The notes below the pieces were generated by a model, which made no database searches, was not told the origin of the DNA, and worked only from the letters and a program-made list of their open reading frames with translations. The position numbers and the translations under genes were made by a program. From Galeruca laticollis (Eukaryota; Arthropoda; Insecta; Coleoptera; Chrysomelidae): 64,000 bases of DNA. Location: NCBI GenBank assembly GCA_963921935.1, contig OY998176.1, positions 143,574,305 to 143,638,304 on the forward strand, in the 5' to 3' direction. Below are positions 33,762 to 44,146 of the stretch, piece by piece. Within the stretch, counting starts at the first letter, position 1. Each line of letters opens with the position of its first letter.

Positions 33762-34071
33762 CCAGTAGCGTAGAATTTGGAAACGAATAACCAGTAACTT
33801 GCCACTGTCGTACGCCTCTGGTAGTAGCCAGAAACGTTTATTTAACATAATTTAGTAGGGTGTACAGTGTCTACACTTTCTGCCAAATATGAAATAGATA
33901 CGTAAAATATGTTTAAAGTACTGAGCACAAATCGTTTTTAAAATTTTAAACAAAACACCCTGTAACTCGGTAAGCAGCTACATTTTATTTAGGTATTTTG
34001 AGTTAAATCTTCATAATTAGAAGTCAGGATTCTACTGTTAAATTATTTCCAATTAGTAATGAATCACCCTG
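33762..34071 (-). repeat. Right 310-bp inverted repeat
   Basis: Reverse complement of 30060-30369. Its outer end is 11 nt from the splice donor of the MSH5 exon at 34083. Confidence 0.88.
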
Positions 34072-34082
34072 TATATTCCTAC

Positions 34083-34353
34083 CTTCAGTAATTTTATATA
34101 GGAAATACAATACTCCGTTCTCCTTTGTATACAACATTTTCTGATATTGAATCATAGGTGTTTGTGGAATTCTGGTATGGATACTCTGACAATGGGTCGA
34201 AACTAATACATGTGGACAATTGTTTCGTTTGTCGAGGAAATGCTTCAAAACACCTTCAAGAAAACCAATACTTTCTTGTACTGAAGTACCTTTTCCAAAT
34301 TCATCCATTAGAATAAGTGAAGACGAAGAAGAAGCTGTCAGTGCATGAGTCAT
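34083..34353 (-). CDS. MSH5: MSH5 penultimate exon (Walker B and H-loop)
   Basis: The exon starts in phase 0 after a TTTGTAG acceptor and ends in phase 1 before GTAGGA. It encodes the Walker B strand and dimer-interface loop of the MutS ATPase (SLILMDEFGKGTS), the LEGVLKHFL helix, and the H-loop strand (HVLVSTHCQSI). The short IQYQKMLYT and LYFLYKITEG strands follow. Asp-Glu for magnesium coordination and hydrolysis are present, so the ATPase core looks functional. The intron upstream (34354-36772) is 2.4 kb and nearly all of it is the jerky/pogo transposon. Confidence 0.95.
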
Positions 34354-34387
34354 CTACAAAGATGAGTATTCAATATATGTACTCGTA

Positions 34388-36647
34388 GGGGAGGGTGGGG
34401 CACAATGGAACGCAAAAGTTGGTTTTGCCCATAGCTCCCCACATGATTTTTTTTCAGCATTTTAATGATTTCCTTTGACCTAAGGATCTAAGCTATGAAA
34501 GAAATGCATGAACCGTTATTATAGAAATCATATGTGACCGTGAGCGGCCATTTTCCAAAAAATGAATTTTGTGTCATCGTGCCCCATTCCTGGGGTACAA
34601 TGACACGGGGCATGGGGTACCTTGGAACAATTGAAAAAAACACGATAATTCATAAAAAACTTTATTTTTTGAATTGAAAATGTCAAGAGACGGCATTTAA
34701 AAAAGAGGTAAGGATCTGGAAGTGAAAACACAAAATACTTTTGGTTAGCCAATGTTCAAATTGCCAAAATCAACGTTAAATGAGATGAAGCCCTTTTGCC
34801 TTTTAGAGCCCTGGACCACAGAATGATTTTCCAGTAGCATCTTTATGTCTTTGTCATCAATAGCGGCTATATGTCATCCACAAGAGCTTCGACAAAGGTG
34901 TTGCATTTTCGGTATCGTAGGAATTTGACCTCATAGTCCCCCTCATCATCTTTCATCTTGGTGATTTGACCAACATAGAATTTAGATTGGCTTTTAAGCT
35001 TGAACTCGATCAAAACATAATCTCCCAAAGCAGGAAGTCGATTCAATTATGCAAAATGGTCGGGCTCAACAGCAAAAATCTCATCTGTGTCCATGTCGTC
35101 GTCTGTGTCTGCATATTCAATGTCATCATCTTCTTCTTCGTCGTCCTCTGATGAATGAACTGGAGCATGTTCACTAGATTTTTTCTTCTTCGTTTTTGGT
35201 TGATTTACGAATACCTGCCTTTTAACAGACAGTTGAAATCGGCTGCTTCTTCTCTGCAATGGCTTTCATTTCTGGAGTACTCGTGACTAGCATACTCTTT
35301 CCTTTCTTCCGCTGCTTTCGATTAGTTTTTCGTTCTCCTGCTTTTGGATAACCACGAAAATCAATCTTCGGGAGATAGGAAAGCATGACTTGGACCAGCT
35401 CCTGGATCAAGGATACCGATGTCTGTATGGTTTGCTTCTTCCATAGAAGCTGCTCCTTCTTCTTTTTGAGGGAGGGAACCGTTGAGCAAATCACTTTGCA
35501 CAGCATAAACATTTCTCCCAGTGATCGTCCACAACGGTAGGAGGCGGTCGGTCAGTCACATAATCGCATAAGTAGTCTGCTTCTGTAAAAATATCTCGAT
35601 CAAACGGATATATCCCACTTTTTTTAAAACCTGCAATTACGTTGGAAGGTGTCATGCTTTTCTGATGAGCTGTGTTCACGAAGGATTCTGTATTATAAAT
35701 TGAAGCAGTTTTGCCAGGGTTTTGCATCATCCAAGAGTCAAGTGCTGCATTATAATAAGTTTTAAAAGGCCCGAAAACCGTAACATCTAGTGGTTGCATT
35801 TTGTTGAATGAATGGGGAGGTAAAGTCAAAACTGAGACACCGTTCTCCTTACACAGCATAAGAGCTTACAGGGACAAGTGACTTTCTACATTGTCATAGA
35901 TTAATAGAGTGGGGTTCTCTCCAGAACTGCAAGTGTGGTGAATGAAATGCTTAATAACTTCCACAAAAAGTTCTGATGTCTTCCAACCGCTAGGGGTGGC
36001 TAAGGCCAGTGTGTCTGGAGGTGCTCCTTGAGTCATGTGGTCCTTGACATGAACACGTGGAAAAATCATGACTGGCGGAATTGTGCTGCCAGACGCAGAA
36101 ATTATGGACACTGTAGTGACGTTAGTGCCTTTTTCCCCACTTGTAGCTTTGCACACTTGCTTGACGCCTTTTTCAGCCACAATTCGCTGGGGTTTCTGCA
36201 CAGTTAATGTGGCTGTTTCATCCAAATTGAACACCCTTATCCCATCTCCAAACTCTGGGTGTTGTCGATACAGCGTTTCCAAGTTATTGAAGAACACCCA
36301 AACATTTGATTTGGTGAACGAAGTAGCACGAGACAAGCTGCGAAAGTCGAGCAAAAACTTCAGGGATATATGGACAATGAAATGCCATAAAAGCCGATTG
36401 AATTAAAAAAATCACTTACCCGGGGGCAAAAATCCGTTGGCGCTAAATTTTTACTTTCACGGCGAAAAACAACACATTATCTCGTCAAGTTTAGTACGCG
36501 ACTGATGAGCAGGGGACGATTAGCTGACTTTGTTGGGTGTAGCCCGCAGCGCTTACTACCGGAATCCCGTTGCACTGGACACTTCTGTAAATCCGGTACG
36601 CGAACTGTTCCACTGTGCCCTGTGTTCCATTGTGCCCCACCCTCCCC
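34388..36647 (-). mobile_element. Jerky/pogo-type DNA transposon in an MSH5 intron
   Basis: Perfect TIRs of 24 bp begin GGGGAGGGTGGGGCACAATG at 34388 and end with its inverse at 36647. TA on both sides (34386-34387, 36648-36649) is the expected target duplication. Removing the element and one TA leaves an intron of about 160 bp. The perfect TIRs suggest a young insertion. Confidence 0.93.
34867..36354 (-). pseudogene. Jerky/pogo transposase, N-terminally truncated, frameshifted
   Basis: The DDE_1 catalytic core is visible at 36354-35491: FNLDETATLTV (first Asp), LLIYDNVESHLS (second Asp, GTC codon complement at 35893-35895; relatives have DNHESH), and LTLPPHSFNKMQPLDVTVFG (third Asp in PLD). 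A stop after NVESHLSL splits it. Downstream are GFKKSGIYPFDRDIF, a basic region, an Asp/Glu-rich linker near 35110 and a small Tudor/SH3-like end (LGDYVLIEFKLKSQ; FYVGQITKM; YEVKFLRY), stop at 34867. The psq and CENP-B helix-turn-helix domains expected at the N-terminus are missing. The gene would need another copy for mobility. Confidence 0.88.
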
Positions 36648-36772
36648 TATTATTTCTATCTAAATTTCACAACAAATAATTTATAAATAAAATGTACATT
36701 TGTAGAAGTAAAAAAAATTTTTCTTCATCGCATCACGCCCACCACTCTTGTTATACTATATTACTTCATTAC

Positions 36773-37139
36773 CTGTGTTGCATTTATCATGAAAGATGAT
36801 AATCTGACAGCTGCAGATTCAGTGGCGCACAATCTAGAGTACATTGAATCTAGCATACCGATATCGGCATTTGAGCAAGGTACATACGATCCTACATGAG
36901 CTAAATATATTGTTAACGAAATTTGCTTTAAATAAACAGTCTTTCCACTTCCGTTGGGGCCAGTAATTATTTTCATTCTACTAAATTGACCACCAGAAAA
37001 GAAATCATTGGATTGAAACTGAGTGAGAAGGTGTTCCATTAGAGGATGTCTGCAACCTTCTAATATAAAATAATTTTGTTTGTTTAAAAGAGGTCTTTTG
37101 TACATTCTAGAAGTCGCTGTTAACGCCATAGCAATCAAA
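36773..37139 (-). CDS. MSH5: MSH5 exon with Walker A
   Basis: The exon begins after TTATTTTTCAG with one base completing a split codon, then reads LIAMALTATSRMYKRP, EGCRHPLME, and the Walker A loop ITGPNGSGKTVYLKQ. VGSYVPCSNADIGMLDSMYS and the signature helix LSSFMINATQ follow, where it ends in phase 0 before GTAATG. The exact joining with the next exon gives the usual MutS order (Walker A, signature, Walker B). No further MSH5 exon is recognisable in 37140-64000, so the upstream intron exceeds 26 kb or the gene is interrupted. Confidence 0.95.
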
Positions 37140-37352
37140 CTGAAAAATAAAATTTTGTGTGAAATAAATAGTAAATGTAATGTAGAACCCCATAACTTTG
37201 AACGATAACATAATTTTGAACAAAAAGTGAGAAAAACATAATATTCCTATCATCGCGCCTTTCTACTCTAAAAACGAGGACAAACTATATGCGACGCGTT
37301 TAGTCGTTTACAAACGAGCAGTTTAGCACCGCTTTCATGACGTTACTATATA

Positions 37353-39207
37353 CAGGGTGTCCTACGACGTTTTGACAGTCGAATTTCTCGAAAACTGTTT
37401 ATATGACATGTATGCAATTTGGCAGATATAAACAGTCGAAACTACTGCTTATATTTATTATAAAATGACTTCCGTTCTTCCTGTCATTTAGAGTCACGTG
37501 ACCCCGGCATACTTTTTTTAAATGGGACAACCGGTATAATATTACAATTTTGGATATATCATTCAAAAACAAATTCAACGATACCACATTTGTCATCATT
37601 GTATTATTCAGTAATGATAATAGGGGCAGTTAAATGAACATCTGTATAAATTATTTTATTGAAAAACGTAACACGGGGAATTTCCAAGTAATTAAAAAAA
37701 TTGAAGAAAATATTCGAATTGATGCCCATGTACATTGACAAAATGCTCAAGCCTTCTTGAAAGATTTCTTGTAAGTGCTGCTGTAATCATTTCGGATGTT
37801 ACGGTTCGACATGCCTCTTTCATTTTATCCTTTAAATCATCTAAATCAATTGGGGGTGTGACATTAACTCGACCTTTTAAGTAACCCCAGAGAAAGAAAT
37901 TCAAGGGTGTAATATCCGGCCACAGAATCGCACCATTTTGACCAATCCATTTTTCAGGAAACGTGTTATCAAGATATTCTCTAGCTGGCCAAAAAAAGTG
38001 AGGATGCTCCATCTTGCTGCCATCACTTTGTTTGCCTTTCATGTAAGGGAATATCTTGAAGTAATTCTGAGAGAGTATTTTGAAGCAAATCTAAGTACCT
38101 TTGCTCCATTAATGTTCCTTCATAAAAATAGGGACCAATCAACCGACCGTTTAATATACCGTACCAAACATTGATTACCCATATTGTTTGAAAATTGGTT
38201 TCGCTTATCCATTTTGGATTCTCCTGCGACCAATATTGATAATTATGGCGATTAATAATACCATTGTTATGAAACCTCCATTTATCACTCCATAATATTT
38301 TTTCTAAAGGGTCATCATTACTTTCTACGAACGTTTCAGCAATAAAATTTATTTTCCTTTCAGGATCTGCAGGATATAAACCTTGAGTTGAATGTATTTT
38401 ATAAGGATGGTACTTGTGATTTTTAAATACTCTTTGTACTTCTACGTATTTGTAATTCTTGTTCAAGAAATCTTATTGAGGTGTGTGGATTTATCTGAAG
38501 ATACGCCAAAATATTTATCACATTTCATCTGTCTGAGCGGTCTTTTGACGAGGAACTTGATTTTTACCGCTTGGAAAAGAACCAGTTCTTAGCTTTTGTT
38601 CGACATAGACAAAAGTATTTTTGCTTGGAGTTACTCTTTGAGGAAAACGATTTCTGTACAAACCTTGAGCATGAGTTTTGTTTTTTCCACATTTTCCATA
38701 ACTAAGTAGCATGTCAACAAATTAATCGCAAGTAAAAATTGAAGTCATTATTTACTTATTATTACAGTGTCTTCACAAGATTACGACTAATAATTAATGA
38801 CAGTTTCTGAATAAACTTCACCTAACAATAATGAATGACAACCTATATTGTTGCTACTATAGTTATTTATTTAAAGCCACCTAAATTTTTGAGTGCAAAA
38901 TATTACTTTAATAAATTTAATGAAAGTAAATAGCCCTTATTATCATTACTACACAATACAATGATGACAAATGTGGTATCGTTGAATTTGTTTTTGAATA
39001 ATATATCCAAAATTGTAATATTATACTGGTTGTCCCATTTCAAAAAGTTATGTTGGGGTCACGTGACCCGAAATGACAGGAAAAACGAAAGTCATTTTAT
39101 AAGAAATATAAGCATCAGTTTCGACTGTTTATATCTACCAATTTTCATACATGTCATATGACCAGTTTTCAAGAATGTGGACTGTCAAAACGTCGTTGGA
39201 CACCCTG
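37353..39207 (-). mobile_element. Mariner-type transposon with 275-bp TIRs
   Basis: 37353-37627 and 38933-39207 are inverted repeats of equal length (275 bp), starting CAGGGTGTCC, with TA on both sides (37351-37352, 39208-39209). It lies inside the pogo element, between its left TIR and its transposase gene. Confidence 0.92.
37692..38712 (-). pseudogene. Mariner/Tc-type transposase, broken
   Basis: Fragments in order: a helix-turn-helix region (38712-38518; RNRFPQRVTPSKNTFVYVE), KILWSDKWRFHNNGIINRHN with the first catalytic Asp, WVINVWYGILNGRLIGPYFY, EGTLMEQRYLDLL, and after a frameshift near 38030 the QSDG segment (second Asp), NTFPEKWIGQNG and WPDITPLNFFLWGYLKG. The third catalytic position, Asp in most relatives (PLDFFLWG), is Asn. 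This group is common in insects. Frameshifts, the stop near 38470 and the missing acidic residue show that it is inactive. Confidence 0.87.
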
Positions 39208-39440
39208 TATACCATCGATCCTAAAAACATTGAACAACATAGAATAAAAACCCGCGAAACGTGAAGTGTGGAAAATTTACTGTAAATTCCTGTTATATAG
39301 ACTTTTTGTAGACTTATAATTGTGTATTTCCAGTTTATTAAGACCTTCTTAACTCGTATGTATGTGGACAATATTGAATTCTAGCGTATATTATTGTTAC
39401 AGCTGATATTACTAGCTAACCTCAAAATATCGTAAATCTC

Positions 39441-39472
39441 CCATAACTTTGAAGAAGTGTTCAAAGTTATGG
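39441..39472. repeat. Inverted TIR-motif pair, 5' of the pogo gene
   Basis: CCATAACTTTGAA (39441-39453) and its exact inverse (39460-39472) are separated by 6 nt. The motif is that of the pogo TIR, so this may be a subterminal transposase-binding site. Confidence 0.6.
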
Positions 39473-39518
39473 CTACATTTTTAAGCATCAATAATATTGC
39501 TTTTCACTTATTTCAGAA

Positions 39519-41393
39519 AATGGCAACACAGGAAAAGCATAAATATCGGCGTTACGATGGTGAAGATAAGGCACGCCTTGAAGCTGCATTGGATATAAGA
39601 CAAAAGAAAATTTCTCTAAGCAAAGCCAGCAAAGAATTTTGTTTTCCAAAAGGTACGTTATCAAATAAATTAAATAATCGTCATGCTGGAAAAGTTGGGA
39701 AACCGTTTGTTCTTCCTGTAGAAGTGGATAATATTTATGTCCATCACATTCTAGTTGTGAGCAAATGGGGTTTTCCTTTCAATTATTGAGATTTATCTCA
39801 TTTAGCCCAGCAATTAATTATACGACAAGGCTTAGCGGCTCCTCAACTTGGGGAAAATAAATTACCCACTAAAAAATGGCGCAGAAGATTTATTCGTAGA
39901 CATAAAAATGATGTTACTTTAAGAATTTGTCAAAATTTAAAAAAGACAAAGGCTAGTGCCCCTGAAATAATGGCAGCATATTTCTCAAATTTAAAAGACA
40001 TAATCTTTGAGAACAATGCGCCTATATAACTTCAAACAGAATATTTAATTACGACGAGACTAACTTGTCGGATGCCCAGGGACCACGAAATGTATTTTTC
40101 GGAAGGGAATAAAATATCCTGAACGCATCAGAGATTCTTCTAAAAGCAGTGTTTCTGTAATGTTTTGTGGTTCGGCGGGTTGGCAAATACTTCCTTCATA
40201 CGCGGTCTATAAAGCAGAGAATCTATGGCAAACCTGGATTGAAGGCGGTCCAAAAAACACACGATTTAATCGTAGTAAGAGCGGTTGGTTTGACGCAGTT
40301 ATTTTTGCCGACTGGTTTTGCAATTTGTTTATACCTTTTCGAAAGAGCATTGAAGGACGAGTCGTACTTATAGGGGGCAACCTCGCAAGCCATTTTTCTG
40401 AAGAAGTATTAAGAGCAGCCCAGGAAAACGATATTTCCTTTTGCTGTCTTCCTAAAAATTTTATACACCTTGCACAGCTACTTGATGTTGCATTTTATGG
40501 ACCCTTAAAGCAAGTGGAGTGCCATACTGGATGCATGGACACAGTCTTCAAAGAGAAATTCACAAATGTTGCCGAAAGAGAAATTTCCTTGTTTATTAAA
40601 AACATTATGTGCTGTTACTGCACCAAATAATAAGTCTGATAATTTAATATCAGATTTTAAAAAGTGTGGGATATTCTCATGAAATTCAGATGAAGTGTTA
40701 AACCGGTTTCCAAAGGAGCCCTAACAACATAACGATAATTCTGAGGTGGGATATGTGGTTTCTGATATTGTAATAAACATGCTAAAGGAAATGAAGTATG
40801 GAGAAAAATATATTGCGCCTCAAAAAAAAGAACTAAAATTGACGTTGCACCTGAAGACCTTAAACAACACGACCGTTCATCAACCAGCAAAGCGATCGGC
40901 AAAGAAAATTTGAAAATCCAGTACACGCTCAGAAAACTCGAAGGTTGCGTCCGACGATAGCGATACCAGTGAATCAGATAACATAAGTTACATGGACTCG
41001 TCAGAAGACGAGGATCTTGCTGCAATTGTTGACAAGGAAAGGGAAGTCATGTGCACTAGCTCGGAGGAAGAAAGTATTTCTTCTGCACCTTCATCGACCA
41101 AATCACCAAATCATGGTCAGGAATTAAATGCTCCACAAGGTGATAATCCAATCCACATCGCTTCTCTTCGAACAGAAATTGATGGACCTGTTTATGAATA
41201 TGTATTGGCAGAATTTACATACAATAAAGGAACAAAAAAGGAAATGGAAAAACAATTTGTATCAAAAATTATTGCCAACAATGAAAAAGGCTTTGAAGTA
41301 AGTTGCCTTAGACGATATAGACAAAAACCTTCAACTTTTATTTTTCCTCAAGTAGAAAACATATTGATAGTTCTCAAATTAAATGTACTTTGA
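39519..41393 (+). pseudogene. Pogo transposase (psq HTH, DDE_1), broken
   Basis: The ATG at 39519 directly follows TTATTTCAG, which suggests a 5' UTR intron. The psq domain (YDGEDKARLEAALDI; LSKASKEFCFPKGTLSNKLN) is followed, past a stop at 39787, by a CENP-B-type HTH (LPTKKWRRRFIRRH) and the DDE_1 core: VMFCGSAGW, SGWFDAVIFADWF, VLIGGNLASHF (the family has an Asp before NxxSH; here Gly) and FCCLPKNFIHLAQLLDVAFYG. An acidic linker and a Tudor-like end (YEYVLAEFTYNK; FEVSCLRRYRQ) close it at 41393, as in the jerky element of the MSH5 intron. At least three stops or shifts occur (39787, about 40027, 40110). Confidence 0.85.
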
Positions 41394-41678
41394 GGAATCC
41401 TAAAGAAATTAGGGGCCATTATACATTTTATCAAAACTTAAATGAACTTTTATAAAAGGGATTATTTTCTACCTTCAATATTTATTTAATACTCATTTCT
41501 TTGGTGTTTTTTTATTTTATGCAACTTATTAAATGATATAACAGTTTTCAATAGTTTTTTATTATATGGCATGGTTTTTTTTACACAAAAGTATTGTAAA
41601 ATCTTTTTAAACCTTTTACTTGTTCAATATAGTGGCTAAAACACACTAAATTGAACGTAACCTTAACTTTCAGGTCCT

Positions 41679-41713
41679 GTTCAAAGTTATGAACATAAGC
41701 CATAACTTTGAAC
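41679..41713. repeat. Inverted TIR-motif pair, 3' of the pogo gene
   Basis: GTTCAAAGTTATG (41679-41691) and its exact inverse (41701-41713), in the opposite arrangement to the pair at 39441-39472. Confidence 0.6.
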
Positions 41714-42565
41714 ACAGTAATTTAAAAAAAAAGGCCATTAGAGGCATAATTGTAAAAATGTTGTTCAAATATTTAAAGCTATAGTTGCCCCCAGGGCCGC
41801 GCCGACTATGTGGCGAATGTGTACAAAACACACAGGCGGCCAAGTCAAGGGGCGGCAAAACAGCTAGACCAGACACTTGACTAACCGTCGCTCTCTTCTC
41901 TAACGCCACCGCTGCTCGAAGTGATCTTTTTATGACGCCGACGACACGTGTTGCTTTGTCGGTACTTGATTCTATTTAGCGGCAGCGGCTAGATACAAAG
42001 GGTAAAAAAGTCGGAAACCCTACAAAAGTGAAAATGAATATAAATTTGTGTTGATTTTGCAGAAAGGGTGGTCGTCGTCGTCATCGTAGTGAACACAGTC
42101 ATCGAAGAAGGTCGCCTGCAAGGAGAAGCCGAAACGGAAAACCTGGTCACTGATACAAACCAGGTACTTCCAGAAGCACTTGCCGCCGGACTCGACTACA
42201 AACTGAGATTTTAATCTCAAATTGTCCTTTATAGGACATTCATATTTTTGAAAATCTGCTCATTTGAGCATTTTTATTTATGAAAATTCGCTCTTCATAG
42301 AGCGCCTTTATTTATGAAAAGTCCTTAAACAACTAGGAACAAATAGTGCACAAGACAGACCAACCAGAAGGTCACACCATCCAGCCAACGGAGGACGAAA
42401 TTTACAGGTGAATATAAACACTAACCTGCGGACAAAAGGGTCAGGAAACCTTTAACCGGGGAGGAAACTCCCTCCGGCAGTGAGTCCGCTGCCGGCTTCT
42501 GTCCGTATCCCTGACAACTAACAACGAAGCAACCTTCTGCTTCGTCCTCTCCTACCCGACCAACA

Positions 42566-44143
42566 ATGTCTACTTCAACACGCTCCCCAATCCAAACCCG
42601 GAGCCAAAAGTTGCCATCGATCTCTTCTCACGAAGAGTTCCCTCCGATGGTATCAAAACCAGCCCCCGACTATGCATCCTTGTATGCAGACCAACTCAAA
42701 GAGATGGCCGCACTCCGGGCCGAAAACCAAGCCCTCATGGAGAGAATTGACAAATTGACGGATCTCATCCAAAACCCACCATCCAACACAAAATCACCAA
42801 CCAACCCTCCCAAATCACCAACCCGCTCTCGATGCTCCTCCAGGTCCCGCTCCGTCCATTCCGCTCGAACCCACCAATCCGTCCTCTCAATCCATTCATC
42901 CCCACGAACCAACCACCAACCTACCGACCTTCAACAACAAAAAGGGGACTTCACTCTCTTGGGAACCAAACGCAAGAGAGACCGAAGACTCCCCACGCCA
43001 CCACCCCCAACCTCTCAACAACATCAACCGACCCGACAACAGCAAACACCTCGACAATCACCACCTCAGACCCAACAATCCAGACAACCTCGACAGCCAC
43101 AAACAGACCCCAACATCCAAACACCTCGACAATCACCACCTCAGACCCAACAATCCAGACAACCTCGACAGCCACAAACAGACCCCAACATACAAACACT
43201 CAACATTCGAAACCTCCCCGCCAAATACGTCTCTCAGCGAGAACTTTTCAACTTGCTCAACACCAATGAGCAGCTGAGAGGCGAAATTCAATACTTGAAG
43301 GCCAACTCAAACAGGACCGCACTCCTCAAAATCAGGTCCGACTACCCTCACGAAGCTCTCGCAAAGAGACTTCGCAACACTCTCGGTGACGACCAAGTCA
43401 CCATTATCCGCCTCAGCCCCACCCGCCAAGACCGCCACCGCTCAAAGTCTCGCAAGCCGATTTTTTCCTTTGTCTGCAGAAATGTAGACACCACCATCTC
43501 TGACAAAGAATTCGAGGACATCCTCGAAAACCTCAACTTCCCCACCACCAGGTCCTGGCGCATAATGTCCCGCCGCCATGGCAAAATCACCTCCATGTTT
43601 CGGATTCTTACCGAGTCCGAACAAGCCTACCACATCGCCCTAACAAGGGGCATCCGATTCCACGGCCTCTCTCATCCATGCGAGGCCTCCAACCGCTCCG
43701 ACCCACTACCCGCAGTATCAAAATACTGCAACAGGTGCTCCAGCACAGGCCACCTCGCAGAAACATGCAGATCCAAGCCTGTCTGCCCCTCCTGCGGAGC
43801 GACCGACCACAAGCCCAACAACCCTTCCTGCAAAAATTGCGGCGGTCCACACCCCGCCTTCCACCCTCGGTGCCCCAAGCGGCTGGAAGCACCGAAATCC
43901 GCCCAAGAAATCGCGCCTGTTACATTAGACAAACCACAGGCCCCTTTCGACTTGACCACCGACTCCAAGATCTTAATCGAGATCTTGGCAACAACAATCA
44001 TGAACGCCGTCCCGACTAGCCGTGGCCTAGTCGCCGAAACGCTTTCACACCTCGTCCCCTCCTTCTACGGGTACAATTGTACCGTAACAAGTGGCGCCGG
44101 CAACCGCGTCCACATCGCATTCACATCCAAGAGACAAAATTAA
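42566..44143 (+). CDS. LINE ORF1: Gag-like protein with three zinc knuckles
   Basis: A 525-residue open frame. After a coiled segment (LKEMAALRAENQALMERIDK) comes a Ser/Arg/Pro/Gln-rich, low-complexity region that contains a 25-residue perfect tandem duplication (residues about 161-210). An RRM-like part (NIRNLPAKYVSQRELFNLL) and three knuckles follow: CNRCSSTGHLAETC, CPSCGATDHKPNNPSC and CKNCGGPHPAFHPRC. This is the layout of Jockey-type ORF1 proteins, which coat element RNA. Three bases separate its stop from the ATG of ORF2. It has no break, in contrast to ORF2. Confidence 0.9.
   Translation: MSTSTRSPIQTRSQKLPSISSHEEFPPMVSKPAPDYASLYADQLKEMAALRAENQALMERIDKLTDLIQNPPSNTKSPTNPPKSPTRSRCSSRSRSVHSARTHQSVLSIHSSPRTNHQPTDLQQQKGDFTLLGTKRKRDRRLPTPPPPTSQQHQPTRQQQTPRQSPPQTQQSRQPRQPQTDPNIQTPRQSPPQTQQSRQPRQPQTDPNIQTLNIRNLPAKYVSQRELFNLLNTNEQLRGEIQYLKANSNRTALLKIRSDYPHEALAKRLRNTLGDDQVTIIRLSPTRQDRHRSKSRKPIFSFVCRNVDTTISDKEFEDILENLNFPTTRSWRIMSRRHGKITSMFRILTESEQAYHIALTRGIRFHGLSHPCEASNRSDPLPAVSKYCNRCSSTGHLAETCRSKPVCPSCGATDHKPNNPSCKNCGGPHPAFHPRCPKRLEAPKSAQEIAPVTLDKPQAPFDLTTDSKILIEILATTIMNAVPTSRGLVAETLSHLVPSFYGYNCTVTSGAGNRVHIAFTSKRQN
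43046..43195 (+). repeat. 75-bp tandem duplication within LINE ORF1
   Basis: 43046-43120 and 43121-43195 differ by one base near the end (ATCCAA against ATACAA). The duplication adds 25 residues (PRQSPPQTQQSRQPRQ is part of the unit). Confidence 0.97.
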
Positions 44144-44146
44144 GTC

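Larger units (their letters stand above)
30060..34071. mobile_element. Composite element: 310-bp inverted repeats enclosing BEL/Pao pol
   Basis: 30060-30369 and 33762-34071 are reverse complements of one another, both 310 bp, with scattered substitutions. The outer ends read CAGGGAGATTC and GAATCACCCTG and are bordered by TA at 30058-30059 and 34072-34073, as in Tc1/mariner-type insertions. The inside (30370-33761) is a BEL/Pao polyprotein fragment with no LTRs that is cut off sharply at the left repeat. No transposase is present. Either a non-autonomous TIR element captured retroelement DNA, or two inverted copies came to flank it. The first explains the equal lengths and the TA flanks better. 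Confidence 0.75.

Noticed and set aside
29687..37139. MSH5 as a processed retrocopy
   Set aside because: Three exons are separated by introns with proper GT-AG borders and matching phases.
42670..44019. Many long antisense and alternative frames over the LINE ORF1
   Set aside because: The C-rich coding strand suppresses stops in other frames. The zinc knuckles fix the real frame.
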